Assembly: GCF_036898825.1 (NCBI RefSeq)
Contig: NZ_JARUND010000001.1
Coordinates: 4,092,001 to 4,156,000 of the forward strand
Length of the DNA stretch: 64,000 nt
From: Streptomyces sp. B21-083
GTDB lineage: Bacteria > Actinomycetota > Actinomycetes > Streptomycetales > Streptomycetaceae
Direction of reading: 5' to 3'
Positions 1 to 8,349 of this stretch are shown one piece after another. A model generated the notes under the pieces. It had not been told where the DNA came from and ran no database searches. It saw nothing but the letters and a program-made list of their open reading frames with translations. Within the stretch, counting starts at the first letter, position 1. Every line of letters starts with the position of its first letter. Position numbers and translations under genes: made by a program.

Positions 1-3000
1 TCGCGTCGGTGGGTGCCTCGTCCTGCGCCCAGGTGCCGACGGTCGTGGTGTCCATCTTGTAGGGGGCAGCGGTGCCGGAGAGCGGTACGTCGTAGACGAC
101 GGTGGTGGCCGCCGTGCCGGAGGTGGTGCTCATGGAGCCTTCGGCGAGTGCCGGGCGGGAGGCCTTGAGCAGCATGCCGGTGCCCGAGGTCAGTGCGGAG
201 CCGGCCGTGCCGTAGGTGAAGGTCCAGGGGAGTTCACCGGGCCGGGTGTAGGTGGCGACGCGGCCGTTGGTGTCATAGGTGTACTCCGTCTTCAGCGCGG
301 GGCTGATCCGGGGGTCCCACACTTGGCGGAGCTGGCCGGAGGCGTTGTAGGCGTACGAGGCGATCGTTTCGGACGTCGAGGCGGAGGCGGGGGTGGTGGC
401 GTTGGGAGTGGTGGCCCACAGGTTGACCGACGCGACCTGGCCCGCGTAGTTGCCGAGCGTGCTGGAAGTGGCGGTGGTGGCGGGCGCGTAGACGTACTCC
501 AGGACGCGGCAGCCCTTGGTGGCCGGGGTGGCCTGGCAGGTGGCCGCGGTGACCGCGCCGGTCGGGGAGATCACGTACTTCGGGCGGGCCAGCGTCTTGC
601 CGCCGACCGTGACCGTCTCCGAGGCGACGGTGACAGTGGTGTCGTCGACCGCTGTCGCCGAGGAGGCGAGCGTCCAGGTGGCCACGCCGGTGGCCGTCTT
701 GGTGAACACCGTGGTGTTGGCGTCGGTGTCGGTGAGGGTGAACGAGGCCCCGGACAGGGTGCCCGTCAGGGTGAGGAGCTCGGCGCCGGTCTCCGGCTGC
801 CAGCTGTCTGAGCCGGTGGCGGTGAAGGCGACCGAACTGCCGTCCGCGTGCAGCAGTTCCACCGAGGTGTCGGAGGTCTTGCGGATCTGCGTGTAGTCGC
901 TGCCGGCGGCGTCGATCGAGGAGGTCCAGCCGGGGCCGAAGATGGCCGCTTGGCCCTCGGCGTCGGTGCTGTTGGCGCGCGAGGAGTACATGCGCTCCAC
1001 GCTCGCGCTGAACGCGGCGGCATCCGTGGCCGAAAGGGTGTAGTTGCCGGTCAGCTGGTTCACGGAACCCGGGCCGACCTGGGCGCTGGGGGCGGTGCCC
1101 GCGTCCCGGTCCAGGGTGACCTCGGTGGTCTGGGAGTAGCCGGTGGTGGTGCCGTCGGTGAACGCGGCCCGTAGCTGGATCACGCCGTCCTCGGCGAGGC
1201 TGGAGACGGTGTTCCACACCAGCTTGGTGGCGGCGCCGCCAGTGACGGCGACCGGCCAGGCGGAGACGGCGGCGCCGGCGGCGGTCACGTCACCGACCGG
1301 CACGGTGTGCCAGGAGTCGGTTTCACCGCGTCGGTATTGCCAGGTCACCCCGGTGTAGGTGGGGAAGCCCTTGGCGGACAGCGTCAGTCGGCGTGCTGTG
1401 GTGTCACCGTCGGAAGGGGAGAGGATCGAGGCCCCGTCGGCGCCGACACCGAACGAGTAGGAGGTGGTGGCCGTCGACAGGTTGCCGCCGGAGTCGATCG
1501 TGCGGGCGTACAGCGTGTGCCAGCCGTTGGCCGGGTTGATGCTGATGGTCTGCGCGTCGCCGCCGGTGCCGTCGGTGGTGTCCAGTTTCTTGTTCGGCAG
1601 GGACGCGTCGTCCAGGCCCCACTGGAAACCGGCACCGTCCGTGGACGTGGTGTCGAGCGTGCAGGACACGGCGGCCGAGGCCTTGGCAGTCCAGTCGTTC
1701 TGGGTGTAGGTGTCACACGTGACGGTCGGAGCGTTCGGCTTGTCCGTGTCCATGGTGAACGTGGTGTAGCCGGTCCAGGAGCCGTAGTCGGTCCCGTCGT
1801 AGGCGCGCACCCGGTAGCGCAGGTGCTTGCCCGCCGGCAGCGCGCTGGCCGAGGGCACGGTCAGATTCGCCGTGGAACCGGAGGCCACCGCGGCGGAGGT
1901 GGCGGTGTAGGAGTACGTGGTGTCGGCGTAGGCCGGATCGGCGGTGACCTCGAACTGGCCGCGGGTGCTGGACCCGTCCGGGTCGGTCACCTTCGCCGAC
2001 AGCGTCGGGGTGAGCGAGGTCGCGTACCGGACGCCGTTGACCTGCGACGGTGCAATCGCCACCGAAGTCGGCTTCGTGGGGTACGAGTTGTAGGTCACCG
2101 TCAGCTTCGGGGCGTAGCCGGTGGTGGTGTAGTTGGCGGAGCGGAAGCGGCGCCAGGTGGTGGAGTCGGTTTCGCTGGTGCCGTAGACCATGAGGCCGTA
2201 GTTGGTGGCGCCGTCGGCCCAGGCCTGGACGATGGCGTCGATGTCCCAGTTGGACCAGGCGGCCGGGCAGGCCGAGGAGTAGCCGCGCGGCACCAGGTTG
2301 TTGACGGCGCCGGTCCCGGAGGAGGAGGGGCGGGTGCCCCAGGTCAGCGAGGTCGAGGACCAGTCGGAGGTGATGCGGCGGACCGTGGTGCCGGCTCCGT
2401 TGGTGGCACAGGTCGAGGAGTAGTAGCTGTAGAGGGCGAAGTTGGTGTCGGTGATGTGCTTGCCGGCGAACTTCGACATGTCGAACTTCAGGTACGAACG
2501 CGCCAGGTCCGCGCCGGCGTCGTAGGTGCCCGACTTCAGCTCCTGGGAGGAGACCTGCGAGTCCGGGTAGTCCGGGGTCTGGATCCATGTGTCCGTGGTC
2601 ACCGCGAGGGTGGACGTCGGGTCGACCGTCACCGGATAGGTGAGGGCGGGATCGGCGAGGAAGTCCGCGTCCGGGGTCAGGACCAGCGTCTGCGCGCCGT
2701 CGGTGGCAGTCTCGACCTTCGTGTCGACCCGGGCCTGGTACTCCGGTTCACCTGAGGAATCGTTTCTGCTGGAGTCCCACATCATGGGTGCCGGGGCCTC
2801 GGCGACCAGCTTGCCGCCGGAGTCCTTGAGCAGCAGATGTCCGGACTCGGCCTGGGACAGTTTCAGCCCGTCCAGGTGCATCGGAATCCGGTACGACACC
2901 GCACTGTCCGGCGCCTGGTCGAGGATGACGTTCTGGGAGAAGCCCTGCGCCAGCGCGCTGACCGTCAGCGTCTGCCCGTCGCCCAGGTCGTAGGAGGCCG

Positions 3001-3568
3001 TGTTGTCCTTGACCGTAGGGGTGGGGAGCTTGTCCTCCCAGCCCATCCCAAAGGACGTCTCCCCCTTCGACACCGATGCCAGCGCCGTGTCGCCGCCGTC
3101 CGAGACGGAGATGTCGGCGACCGTGGCCTCCGGGGTCAGGCTGGACCCGGTGTCGGACAGCGAGGTGTCGATGTCCTTCCAGGCTCCTTCCTGCTTCACC
3201 CGGACCGGACCGGCGAACGCCTCCGTCTGCAACTCCCCGGACGGCAAGGCGTATGTCGTCGAATCCGCGGTCCGCTCCGACAGCACCTCAATCTTGCGGT
3301 CCTGCAACCGCGCCATCAACAGCGCCGACGCGCCATCGGTCGCCTCCGGGGGTCCCAACACCTTCGCCAGCTTCGACGTCGTCGTGGTCGTGGAGGATTC
3401 GGCGGCGGTGACGGCTATCGCCTGCCCAGCCAACTCCACGACCATGGCCGTCTCAACAGCCAGTAGCAGCGACAGCGCCCCCGCTATCTGGCGCAATCGT
3501 CTGCCCGCCCGGAGCTCGGCGGACGCACTGAACGGACCGGGAGGCCCGCTAGTAAACCAAGAACCCAT
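1..3568 (-). CDS. Secreted RHS/YD-repeat protein, 5' part (copy A)
   Basis: Partial: the 3' end lies beyond the left edge. The frame stays in register from the ATG at 3568 (GAAGGGG Shine-Dalgarno just upstream) to base 1, about 1189 codons. The N-terminus has an arginine-rich stretch followed by a hydrophobic segment, as in a signal peptide. A DNRLRE-type region (residues ~320-490, ending in TDSTTWRRFRSANYTTTGY) and beta-sandwich linkers follow, then the first YD repeats near the left edge. It aligns throughout with the complete gene at 52065-58223, with equivalent positions almost equally far from the start and long stretches that look about 90 percent identical in DNA. Inferred: polymorphic-toxin or cell-wall-associated RHS protein; the toxin tip is not visible here. 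Confidence 0.85.
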   Translation of the reverse strand, partial: MGSWFTSGPPGPFSASAELRAGRRLRQIAGALSLLLAVETAMVVELAGQAIAVTAAESSTTTTTSKLAKVLGPPEATDGASALLMARLQDRKIEVLSERTADSTTYALPSGELQTEAFAGPVRVKQEGAWKDIDTSLSDTGSSLTPEATVADISVSDGGDTALASVSKGETSFGMGWEDKLPTPTVKDNTASYDLGDGQTLTVSALAQGFSQNVILDQAPDSAVSYRIPMHLDGLKLSQAESGHLLLKDSGGKLVAEAPAPMMWDSSRNDSSGEPEYQARVDTKVETATDGAQTLVLTPDADFLADPALTYPVTVDPTSTLAVTTDTWIQTPDYPDSQVSSQELKSGTYDAGADLARSYLKFDMSKFAGKHITDTNFALYSYYSSTCATNGAGTTVRRITSDWSSTSLTWGTRPSSSGTGAVNNLVPRGYSSACPAAWSNWDIDAIVQAWADGATNYGLMVYGTSETDSTTWRRFRSANYTTTGYAPKLTVTYNSYPTKPTSVAIAPSQVNGVRYATSLTPTLSAKVTDPDGSSTRGQFEVTADPAYADTTYSYTATSAAVASGSTANLTVPSASALPAGKHLRYRVRAYDGTDYGSWTGYTTFTMDTDKPNAPTVTCDTYTQNDWTAKASAAVSCTLDTTSTDGAGFQWGLDDASLPNKKLDTTDGTGGDAQTISINPANGWHTLYARTIDSGGNLSTATTSYSFGVGADGASILSPSDGDTTARRLTLSAKGFPTYTGVTWQYRRGETDSWHTVPVGDVTAAGAAVSAWPVAVTGGAATKLVWNTVSSLAEDGVIQLRAAFTDGTTTGYSQTTEVTLDRDAGTAPSAQVGPGSVNQLTGNYTLSATDAAAFSASVERMYSSRANSTDAEGQAAIFGPGWTSSIDAAGSDYTQIRKTSDTSVELLHADGSSVAFTATGSDSWQPETGAELLTLTGTLSGASFTLTDTDANTTVFTKTATGVATWTLASSATAVDDTTVTVASETVTVGGKTLARPKYVISPTGAVTAATCQATPATKGCRVLEYVYAPATTATSSTLGNYAGQVASVNLWATTPNATTPASASTSETIASYAYNASGQLRQVWDPRISPALKTEYTYDTNGRVATYTRPGELPWTFTYGTAGSALTSGTGMLLKASRPALAEGSMSTTSGTAATTVVYDVPLSGTAAPYKMDTTTVGTWAQDEAPTDA

Positions 3569-3902
3569 CACGACCCCTTCAAGAGATCTCCACATAAGAG
3601 ATCGATAAGGAGAGATCTACAGGCTCCGCACAGCTGCTGACCAGGTCTTGTCCACGAGCTGGACTACACGCACCGACCGATCCGACACGGCAACTTCATG
3701 GTTGTGGAGATGCTCTGTGAGAACTGCGCTTGGCCGGCGAGCGTGCCAGTCGTAGCCGGTGAGAACGAATCCTGGTGGCACATCTGGCGGCACCTGCCGA
3801 CTCAACTGCCAGACGTGGTTTGGCGTTTGGGTGTCTGGGACGTCTGGCGTTCCCCACGATGTCTGGCGTCGCGCCTGTGGCGCCGATGAGTCGGGAGGGC
3901 AG
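3569..3902. other. Intergenic region upstream of RHS copy A
   Basis: About 330 bp between divergent genes. It should hold the promoter of RHS copy A and the leader of the gene starting at 3903. Both strands have short open frames (minus 3617-3919, plus 3698-3889) with passable composition but no recognisable domain or ribosome site. The motif TCTGGCG recurs at about 3783, 3843 and 3862. I recognise no gene here; decayed coding sequence at an island edge is possible. Confidence 0.4.
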
Positions 3903-4574
3903 ATGGGTTTCACCGGCATGGACGAGGCTGCTGCGGCGCCGGGGTTGCGGACGGCCGTGGACTTTTACACCCGCAAAGCAGATCGGCTGCGGCAGCGCCG
4001 GCACGACCTGGAGGTTGAGTTGGCCTCTGTGCAAGCCGAGCTGGACAAGACATGCACGACATGCGACCAGCTTGCCGGGGCACTTGACGAGATCCTCGCC
4101 CCGCCCTCGCGCCCCGGCCAGGAGCAGGACGCCGACGCGCAGGAGGCTGCGGAGAGCCCGACTGATGAGGATAGCGATCCCGCCGCCCCCGCATCGGCAG
4201 AGTCCGAGCCAGCCGATGGGGCAGCTGGCGGCCGACAGGAACGCGGGCCCGGCAGGCCGCGTGCTTCGGCGGCGAAGAAGACGGCGTCGAAAGCGAAGTC
4301 CGGTTCTGTGATGCAGGCCATCGAGCAGCTGCTGGCGACGTCCGGAGAACCGATGCACGTCACGAAGATCACCGAGGCCCTTGGCCGTCCAACAGCCGGA
4401 AAAGCGGGGACGGCTGCGGTGGAGACGATCCGTGCGACGTGCAAACGGCTGGTCGGGCACGGGCGGGTCTCCGAGGTCAAGACAGCCGTGTTCGCGATCG
4501 CCCGGATTACTGAGACCGGGCCGGCCGATGAGCCGGGGCCCATGGGTGACGCCGGACTGAAGGGAGCCGCCTAA
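3903..4574 (+). CDS. Putative DNA-binding protein with C-terminal winged-helix (HARE-like) region
   Basis: 223 residues. The start is the ATG at 3903, behind GGGAGGGC, rather than upstream in-frame codons. Residues ~10-60 look like a coiled coil (RQRRHDLEVELASVQAEL). A long acidic/alanine-rich linker follows, then a basic AT-hook-like GPGRPRASAAKKT patch at about residues 115-130. Residues ~135-205 (MQAIEQLLATSGEPMHVTKI...) have the layout of a winged helix of the HARE type: a helix, the phrase EPMHV.KI..AL, then a wing. Inferred role is DNA binding, possibly regulating the neighbouring mobile cassette. Function is not recognised with certainty. A strong hairpin terminator follows 20 bp downstream. 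Confidence 0.62.
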   Translation: MGFTGMDEAAAAPGLRTAVDFYTRKADRLRQRRHDLEVELASVQAELDKTCTTCDQLAGALDEILAPPSRPGQEQDADAQEAAESPTDEDSDPAAPASAESEPADGAAGGRQERGPGRPRASAAKKTASKAKSGSVMQAIEQLLATSGEPMHVTKITEALGRPTAGKAGTAAVETIRATCKRLVGHGRVSEVKTAVFAIARITETGPADEPGPMGDAGLKGAA

Positions 4575-4594
4575 CGACGCCGGCCTCAAGAACT

Positions 4595-4626
4595 GTCCCC
4601 TCCTCCCGTTACGGGGAGGAGGGGAC
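4595..4626 (+). terminator. Hairpin terminator after the winged-helix gene
   Basis: Perfect 13-bp stem GTCCCCTCCTCCC / GGGAGGAGGGGAC with a 6-nt loop, 20 bp after the stop at 4574. It has no U tract, which is common in Streptomyces. Confidence 0.8.
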
Positions 4627-4694
4627 GGGTTCCGTTGAGCTTGGACCCTCTTCGGAACCTTCGACGTGGACCCCATTGGTAGTGGCTCACGCTG

Positions 4695-4730
4695 CCCCCG
4701 AGGTTAGAGCAACCGTGCTCGCCTCGGGGG
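4695..4730 (-). terminator. Hairpin terminator of the XRE gene
   Basis: Stem CCCCCGAGG / CCTCGGGGG with an inner GAGC/GCTC stem. It lies 60 bp beyond the stop of the minus-strand gene 4791-5102. Confidence 0.65.
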
Positions 4731-4790
4731 GTGCGTGGCCTATTTCGTCGTCCCGGCAGTTGCTGTTATTCGGGGACGGGAAGGCCGGTT

Positions 4791-5102
4791 TCAGTGGTCG
4801 GGATACGTTCCGCTTCGGCGCGGATACAGCGGCACGGCAAGGAAGTTCTCCAGGCGGGCGACGGTGGCGACGTCGGGCCAGCAGCGTCCGGCAAGCAGGT
4901 CGGCGATGGCCTGCCGGTTGACCCCGGCGCCGACGGCAGTTTGCCGCAGGCTCCGCTTCTGGGCCTTGAGGGCGTTCTCGAGGGCTCGGGCGATGGCCTG
5001 GATGACGGCGGCGCCGGGGTCGGTGAGCTCGGCGTGGGGCCAGGTTTCCGGATCGCGGGCAAGCTCGCGCGGCGGTGTTCGCCGGGCCATGCCTCCGACC
5101 AT
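4791..5102 (-). CDS. XRE-family helix-turn-helix regulator
   Basis: 103 residues. The ATG at 5102 is preceded by AAGGAG. Residues ~35-90 (ALENALKAQKRSLRQTAVGAGVNRQAIADLLAGRCWPDVATVARLENFL) are a clear lambda-repressor-like HTH: five helices, with recognition helix NRQAIADLL and the typical PDVATVARLE helix. It is divergent from the recombinase-like gene, with 75 bp between the starts, so it probably represses that promoter and its own. The small size and position fit a control gene of a mobile element. Alternatives are an antitoxin or a phage-type repressor; no toxin gene is seen beside it. Confidence 0.8.
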   Translation of the reverse strand: MVGGMARRTPPRELARDPETWPHAELTDPGAAVIQAIARALENALKAQKRSLRQTAVGAGVNRQAIADLLAGRCWPDVATVARLENFLAVPLYPRRSGTYPDH

Positions 5103-5177
5103 GCTGATGCACTCCTTTACGTGAAGATCGGCTTCAATCCCTTCACTGGCTGCTTGACCAGCCGGTGGGATTGGTCT

Positions 5178-6104
5178 GTGACGCTGAACTCGCAGGTCTC
5201 CGCCCGTATCCGCCGCTACCGCCCCCGACTGCCGCCGGAGCGGTGGGGGCCGGTCGCGGACCAGGTGAGGGCCACCGTCACGGCGGCGGCCCCGGCCACT
5301 TGTTACGAGGCGGGGCATCTGCTGCATGTGGTGGGCCGCCTCGCCGTGTGGGCCGACAGCACCGGTCTGCCGCGCGATCCGGGGCTGTGGATGCGGACCG
5401 AGACCATCGACGCGTTCATCCTCCGTGGGCTCAGGGGCAGGCCGGGCAGCACGGCGCAGACCTTCCGGACCTGGCTGCGCCGCACCCGCGAGGCGCTGGT
5501 GTGGGTGCAGCGCGGGGAGGCCCCGCCGATCCGGATCGCTGCGGATCGCCGACCCCAACCACCGTATGAACTGGGCGAGTTGAGCCGGTTGCGGAGCTGG
5601 GTGGAGTTGTTGCCGGGCCGGGCCCGGCTGGACGGGCTGGCGCTGATGGCGCTCACTGCGGGCTGCGGCCTGGCCCCGGGCGAGGTGCCGACCGTACGGG
5701 GCGGCGATCTGCGCGTCACCGCCCAGAACATGGTCGTTCTCGACGCGCCCTGGCTGAGCCGGCTGGTGGCCTGCCGATCCGAGTGGGAGCAGACGCTGGC
5801 CGAACTCGCGCAGGTCGCCGGGGACGGCTACCTGTTCCGGCCCGGCCGCAAGGTCGAGGCGGCGAAGAACCTGGTGAGTTCCTGGCCCGCCCGCCACCGG
5901 CCGCACGCGGGCCTGCCCCCGCTGGCGGCGCGGCGGCTGCGGACCACGTGGATCGTGGACCTGCTGCGGCAGCGGATCGATCCGGCCCTGGTCGCGGACG
6001 CCGCGGGCATGCGCTCGGCTGCGGGCCTGGCTCCCTACTTCCACTGGGTACCTCCGCTCGGTCCCGAGCAGGCCGCCGCGCTGCTGCGCGGACCCCGGCT
6101 GTGA
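5178..6104 (+). CDS. Degenerate tyrosine-recombinase-like protein
   Basis: 308 residues from the GTG at 5178 (GGTGGGA upstream; GTG at 5121 is an alternative start). The second half has the phage-integrase architecture: box I at LTAGCGLAPGEVPTVRGGDL (~160-178), box II at LAARRLRTTWIVDLL (~249-263), and AAGMRS..GLAPYFHW (~275-290) where LGH..xxxTxxY would be. The catalytic arginine of box I is replaced (GLAPGE instead of GLRxxE). The box II histidine and the GH histidine are also absent; an arginine (R255) and a tyrosine (Y287) remain. It is probably not a competent recombinase and may be a structural or DNA-binding partner. Its TGA overlaps the ATG of the DDE transposase by one base (TGATG), implying translational coupling. 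Confidence 0.7.
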   Translation: MTLNSQVSARIRRYRPRLPPERWGPVADQVRATVTAAAPATCYEAGHLLHVVGRLAVWADSTGLPRDPGLWMRTETIDAFILRGLRGRPGSTAQTFRTWLRRTREALVWVQRGEAPPIRIAADRRPQPPYELGELSRLRSWVELLPGRARLDGLALMALTAGCGLAPGEVPTVRGGDLRVTAQNMVVLDAPWLSRLVACRSEWEQTLAELAQVAGDGYLFRPGRKVEAAKNLVSSWPARHRPHAGLPPLAARRLRTTWIVDLLRQRIDPALVADAAGMRSAAGLAPYFHWVPPLGPEQAAALLRGPRL

Positions 6105-7930
6105 TGCGCCGCCCGCAGGCCCCCGACGATCCGGAGATCCGGATCCGGTGGCTGCGGCCCAAGCCGCCGTTGAGCGGGGCGGCGAAGATCCCCGACTCCA
6201 AGGTCGGCCAGTTGCTGACCCTCCTGGACCGCTCCGGCATCCCCCAGGAACTGGAAGAACTCCTCAAGGACCGTCCCGGACCCAAGGGTGTACGTCCCCG
6301 GGTGGTGCTGGCCGGTCTGCTGCTGTCGGCGTACTACACCGGCCGGGCCACCGTCGCCGATGCCTGGCGCATCCTGCACTACGGACTTGAGCCCAGAGCC
6401 CGCACCTGGCTGGGCATCCCCGACCGGCCTCCGGCCGGGCCCGCCGCGCGTATCGCCTCCAGCAAACGGCTCTACCGGGGCCTGGACACCATCACCACCG
6501 TCCTGGACCCGGTCCGCCACGACCGGCGCTCCCGTCTGCCCCAAAGCCACGCCGACTTCCACGCCGCGATCTGGGACAGCCCCGAAGGACGCACCGCCGC
6601 CGCCCGCCTCCAATCCCTGGCCAACCGCCTGGTCCTGGCCACCGTCCGGATGGCCCACCAGCGCGGACACCTGCGCGGCTGGAACGGTGACGTCGGCGTG
6701 GACGCCACCGACATCCGCGTGAGTGCCCACCCCGACAGCCGCCGACGCGGCACCGCCTCGGTGGAGATCACCGCGGGCTGGCACTTCAAGGGCGGCACCG
6801 GGGACAAGGTCTTCGGCTACAGCGCGGCCCTGGCCATCGCCGCCCACCACCGCGACTCGGGCGACGAGACGCCCAAGGCCTACCCCCAGCTGTGCCTGGG
6901 CTTCGAACTGGACACCCCCACCGTCCGCACCGGCCCCAACGCCGTCACGATCCTGACCCAGCTCGCCGAACTCGGCCTGCCCACCGGAATCCTGGCCGCC
7001 GACCGCGCCTACACCGGCTGCAGCCCGCCCACCTTCCAGACCCCCGTCCGCCGCCTCGGCTACCGCCTCGCCCTGGACTACAAGGTCAAGGAACGTGGCC
7101 TGCAGGGCAGTTGGCAAGGAGCCCCGCTCGTCGACGGATCGCTGATGTGCCCGCTCACCCCCGCCCCACTCATCCACGCCACCAGCGGCGCCGACGACGA
7201 CACCGTCCGGCTTCGCAGCGACGAACTCCGCGAGAAGATCGAAGCCCGCGCCTCCTACCACTTCAAGCTCAAGGAAGGGCCTGACGCCCGCGGGGCGATA
7301 CGCCTGCAGTGCCCGGCTTCCGGTCCCTCCCCGTCGGTCAACTGCGCCCGGCGTGACCGGCTTCGGCCCCGCACCCCTACCCCCACGGTGATGCCCGCCC
7401 GAGTGATCGACCTCAGCAACCCCCTGGGCCGGGCCCTCCCCGCAGCGGCCCGCCCCACCGTGCACATCCCCGAAACCGAACACTTCGCGCCCCCACCGGC
7501 GGAGGCCATGCCCCAGGTGTGCTGCGCGGGCTCCATCACCGTGCCCGCCGACGCCGAGGCGGCCGACTGGCGTCTGGCCAAGTACCGCCAGGATGTCCCC
7601 TATCTCCACACGCCCTGGCTGAACGCCTACCGGCCCATTCGTAGCCACAACGAGGGGGCCAACGGCCGTTTCAAGAGCGGGACGCTCGACATCGGCAACC
7701 CCAAACACCGGCCCGCCCCCGGACAGGTCACCCAGACCCTCCTCCTCGCGGTCATGCTCACCGTCGCCAACCTGACCGTCCTGGAGACCTGGCTCACCGA
7801 ACGCGCCGGCCCCGACGAACTCACCGATGCCGACTTCGAGGCCGCAGGCTCCCTCCCCCCGAACACCGGCACAGCCATCACCCCGTCGGCAGACCTCACC
7901 GGACGGCACCCGCCTCCGCGCACGACCTGA
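6104..7930 (+). CDS. DDE-type transposase
   Basis: 608 residues; the ATG shares its A with the stop of the preceding gene. The RNase-H-fold core is visible: first Asp at VGVDATD (D200), second at GILAADRAYTG (D300), and Glu at SHNEGANGRFK (E517), with the final helix region QTLLLAVMLTVANLTVLETWL. A long insertion between D300 and E517 carries cysteines (about C403, C414, C473, C474) that could bind zinc. The layout resembles IS1182/IS5-like transposases, but the gene is longer and is coupled to a recombinase-like gene, unlike ordinary insertion sequences. I could not identify terminal inverted repeats by eye. The frame is intact. Confidence 0.75.
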   Translation: MRRPQAPDDPEIRIRWLRPKPPLSGAAKIPDSKVGQLLTLLDRSGIPQELEELLKDRPGPKGVRPRVVLAGLLLSAYYTGRATVADAWRILHYGLEPRARTWLGIPDRPPAGPAARIASSKRLYRGLDTITTVLDPVRHDRRSRLPQSHADFHAAIWDSPEGRTAAARLQSLANRLVLATVRMAHQRGHLRGWNGDVGVDATDIRVSAHPDSRRRGTASVEITAGWHFKGGTGDKVFGYSAALAIAAHHRDSGDETPKAYPQLCLGFELDTPTVRTGPNAVTILTQLAELGLPTGILAADRAYTGCSPPTFQTPVRRLGYRLALDYKVKERGLQGSWQGAPLVDGSLMCPLTPAPLIHATSGADDDTVRLRSDELREKIEARASYHFKLKEGPDARGAIRLQCPASGPSPSVNCARRDRLRPRTPTPTVMPARVIDLSNPLGRALPAAARPTVHIPETEHFAPPPAEAMPQVCCAGSITVPADAEAADWRLAKYRQDVPYLHTPWLNAYRPIRSHNEGANGRFKSGTLDIGNPKHRPAPGQVTQTLLLAVMLTVANLTVLETWLTERAGPDELTDADFEAAGSLPPNTGTAITPSADLTGRHPPPRTT

Positions 7931-8084
7931 CGCCCAGCCCGCACGACAACCACAACCGACCACCGCACGCCGACCTCCCAGGCCGGCGTGCTCAGGCATG
8001 CCCGCACACCTGCCACAACCCCCGCGACGCCGACCAAGACGCCACGACGTGCGCACCCAGACCTCCCAACGAACCCAGAACGAC

Positions 8085-8121
8085 GAAATCCCGCCCGATC
8101 AAAGTGATCAGACGGGATTTC
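8085..8121 (-). terminator. Terminator downstream of tRNA-Ala
   Basis: GAAATCCCG...CGGGATTTC stem with an inner GATCA/TGATC pairing, 40 bp beyond the 3' end of the minus-strand tRNA. Confidence 0.75.
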
Positions 8122-8132
8122 GTGAACCGCCT

Positions 8133-8146
8133 ACGAGTTAACTCGT
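8133..8146. repeat. 14-bp perfect palindrome ACGAGTTAACTCGT
   Basis: Lies between tRNA-Ala and its terminator, 15 bp from the tRNA 3' end. It could be part of an attachment site, a processing signal or chance. Confidence 0.5.
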
Positions 8147-8160
8147 GAACGGCTCGTGCG

Positions 8161-8234
8161 TGGACCTGTGGGGATTTGAACCCCAGACCCCCTCGATGCG
8201 AACGAGGTGCGCTACCAGACTGCGCCACAGGCCC
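8161..8234 (-). tRNA. tRNA-Ala (anticodon CGC)
   Basis: 74 nt. Acceptor GGGCCTG pairs with CAGGTCC, discriminator A; D stem GCGC/GCGC; anticodon stem CCTCG/CGAGG with loop TTCGCAT (anticodon CGC, decoding GCG); T stem TGGGG TTCAAAT CCCCA. CCA is not encoded. The 3' end faces the accessory island, the usual geometry for tRNA-targeted integration, though no duplicated 3' end was seen in the window. Confidence 0.95.
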
Positions 8235-8349
8235 TTGCAACGAGTGAAACTCTAGCATCCCGATCCGGGTGCTCGGAAATCCGTTCCGTGCTGGTCAGTC
8301 GGGGCCCGCGCACGTCTCCCACCTGGCCGGAACGGCCGGGGAGCGCTCG

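Larger units (their letters stand above)
4791..7930. mobile_element. XRE / recombinase-like / DDE transposase cassette
   Basis: Three genes, one divergent regulator and two coupled enzymes or enzyme relics, form a compact unit next to tRNA-Ala(CGC). The outer ends are not resolved: I did not find inverted repeats or a target duplication, and the element may also include the gene at 3903-4574. The coordinates cover only the three genes. Confidence 0.5.

Noticed and set aside
3617..3919. 100-codon minus-strand frame in front of RHS copy A
   Set aside because: Composition is passable, but no ribosome site or domain; described as part of the intergenic region instead.
4630..4690. Remnant end of an insertion sequence (TTGGACCC / GTGGACCCC motifs)
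   Set aside because: Too short to tell from chance; no matching opposite end found.
5178..6104. Active phage-type integrase
   Set aside because: Box I Arg and the conserved His residues are not present at the expected places, so called recombinase-like only.
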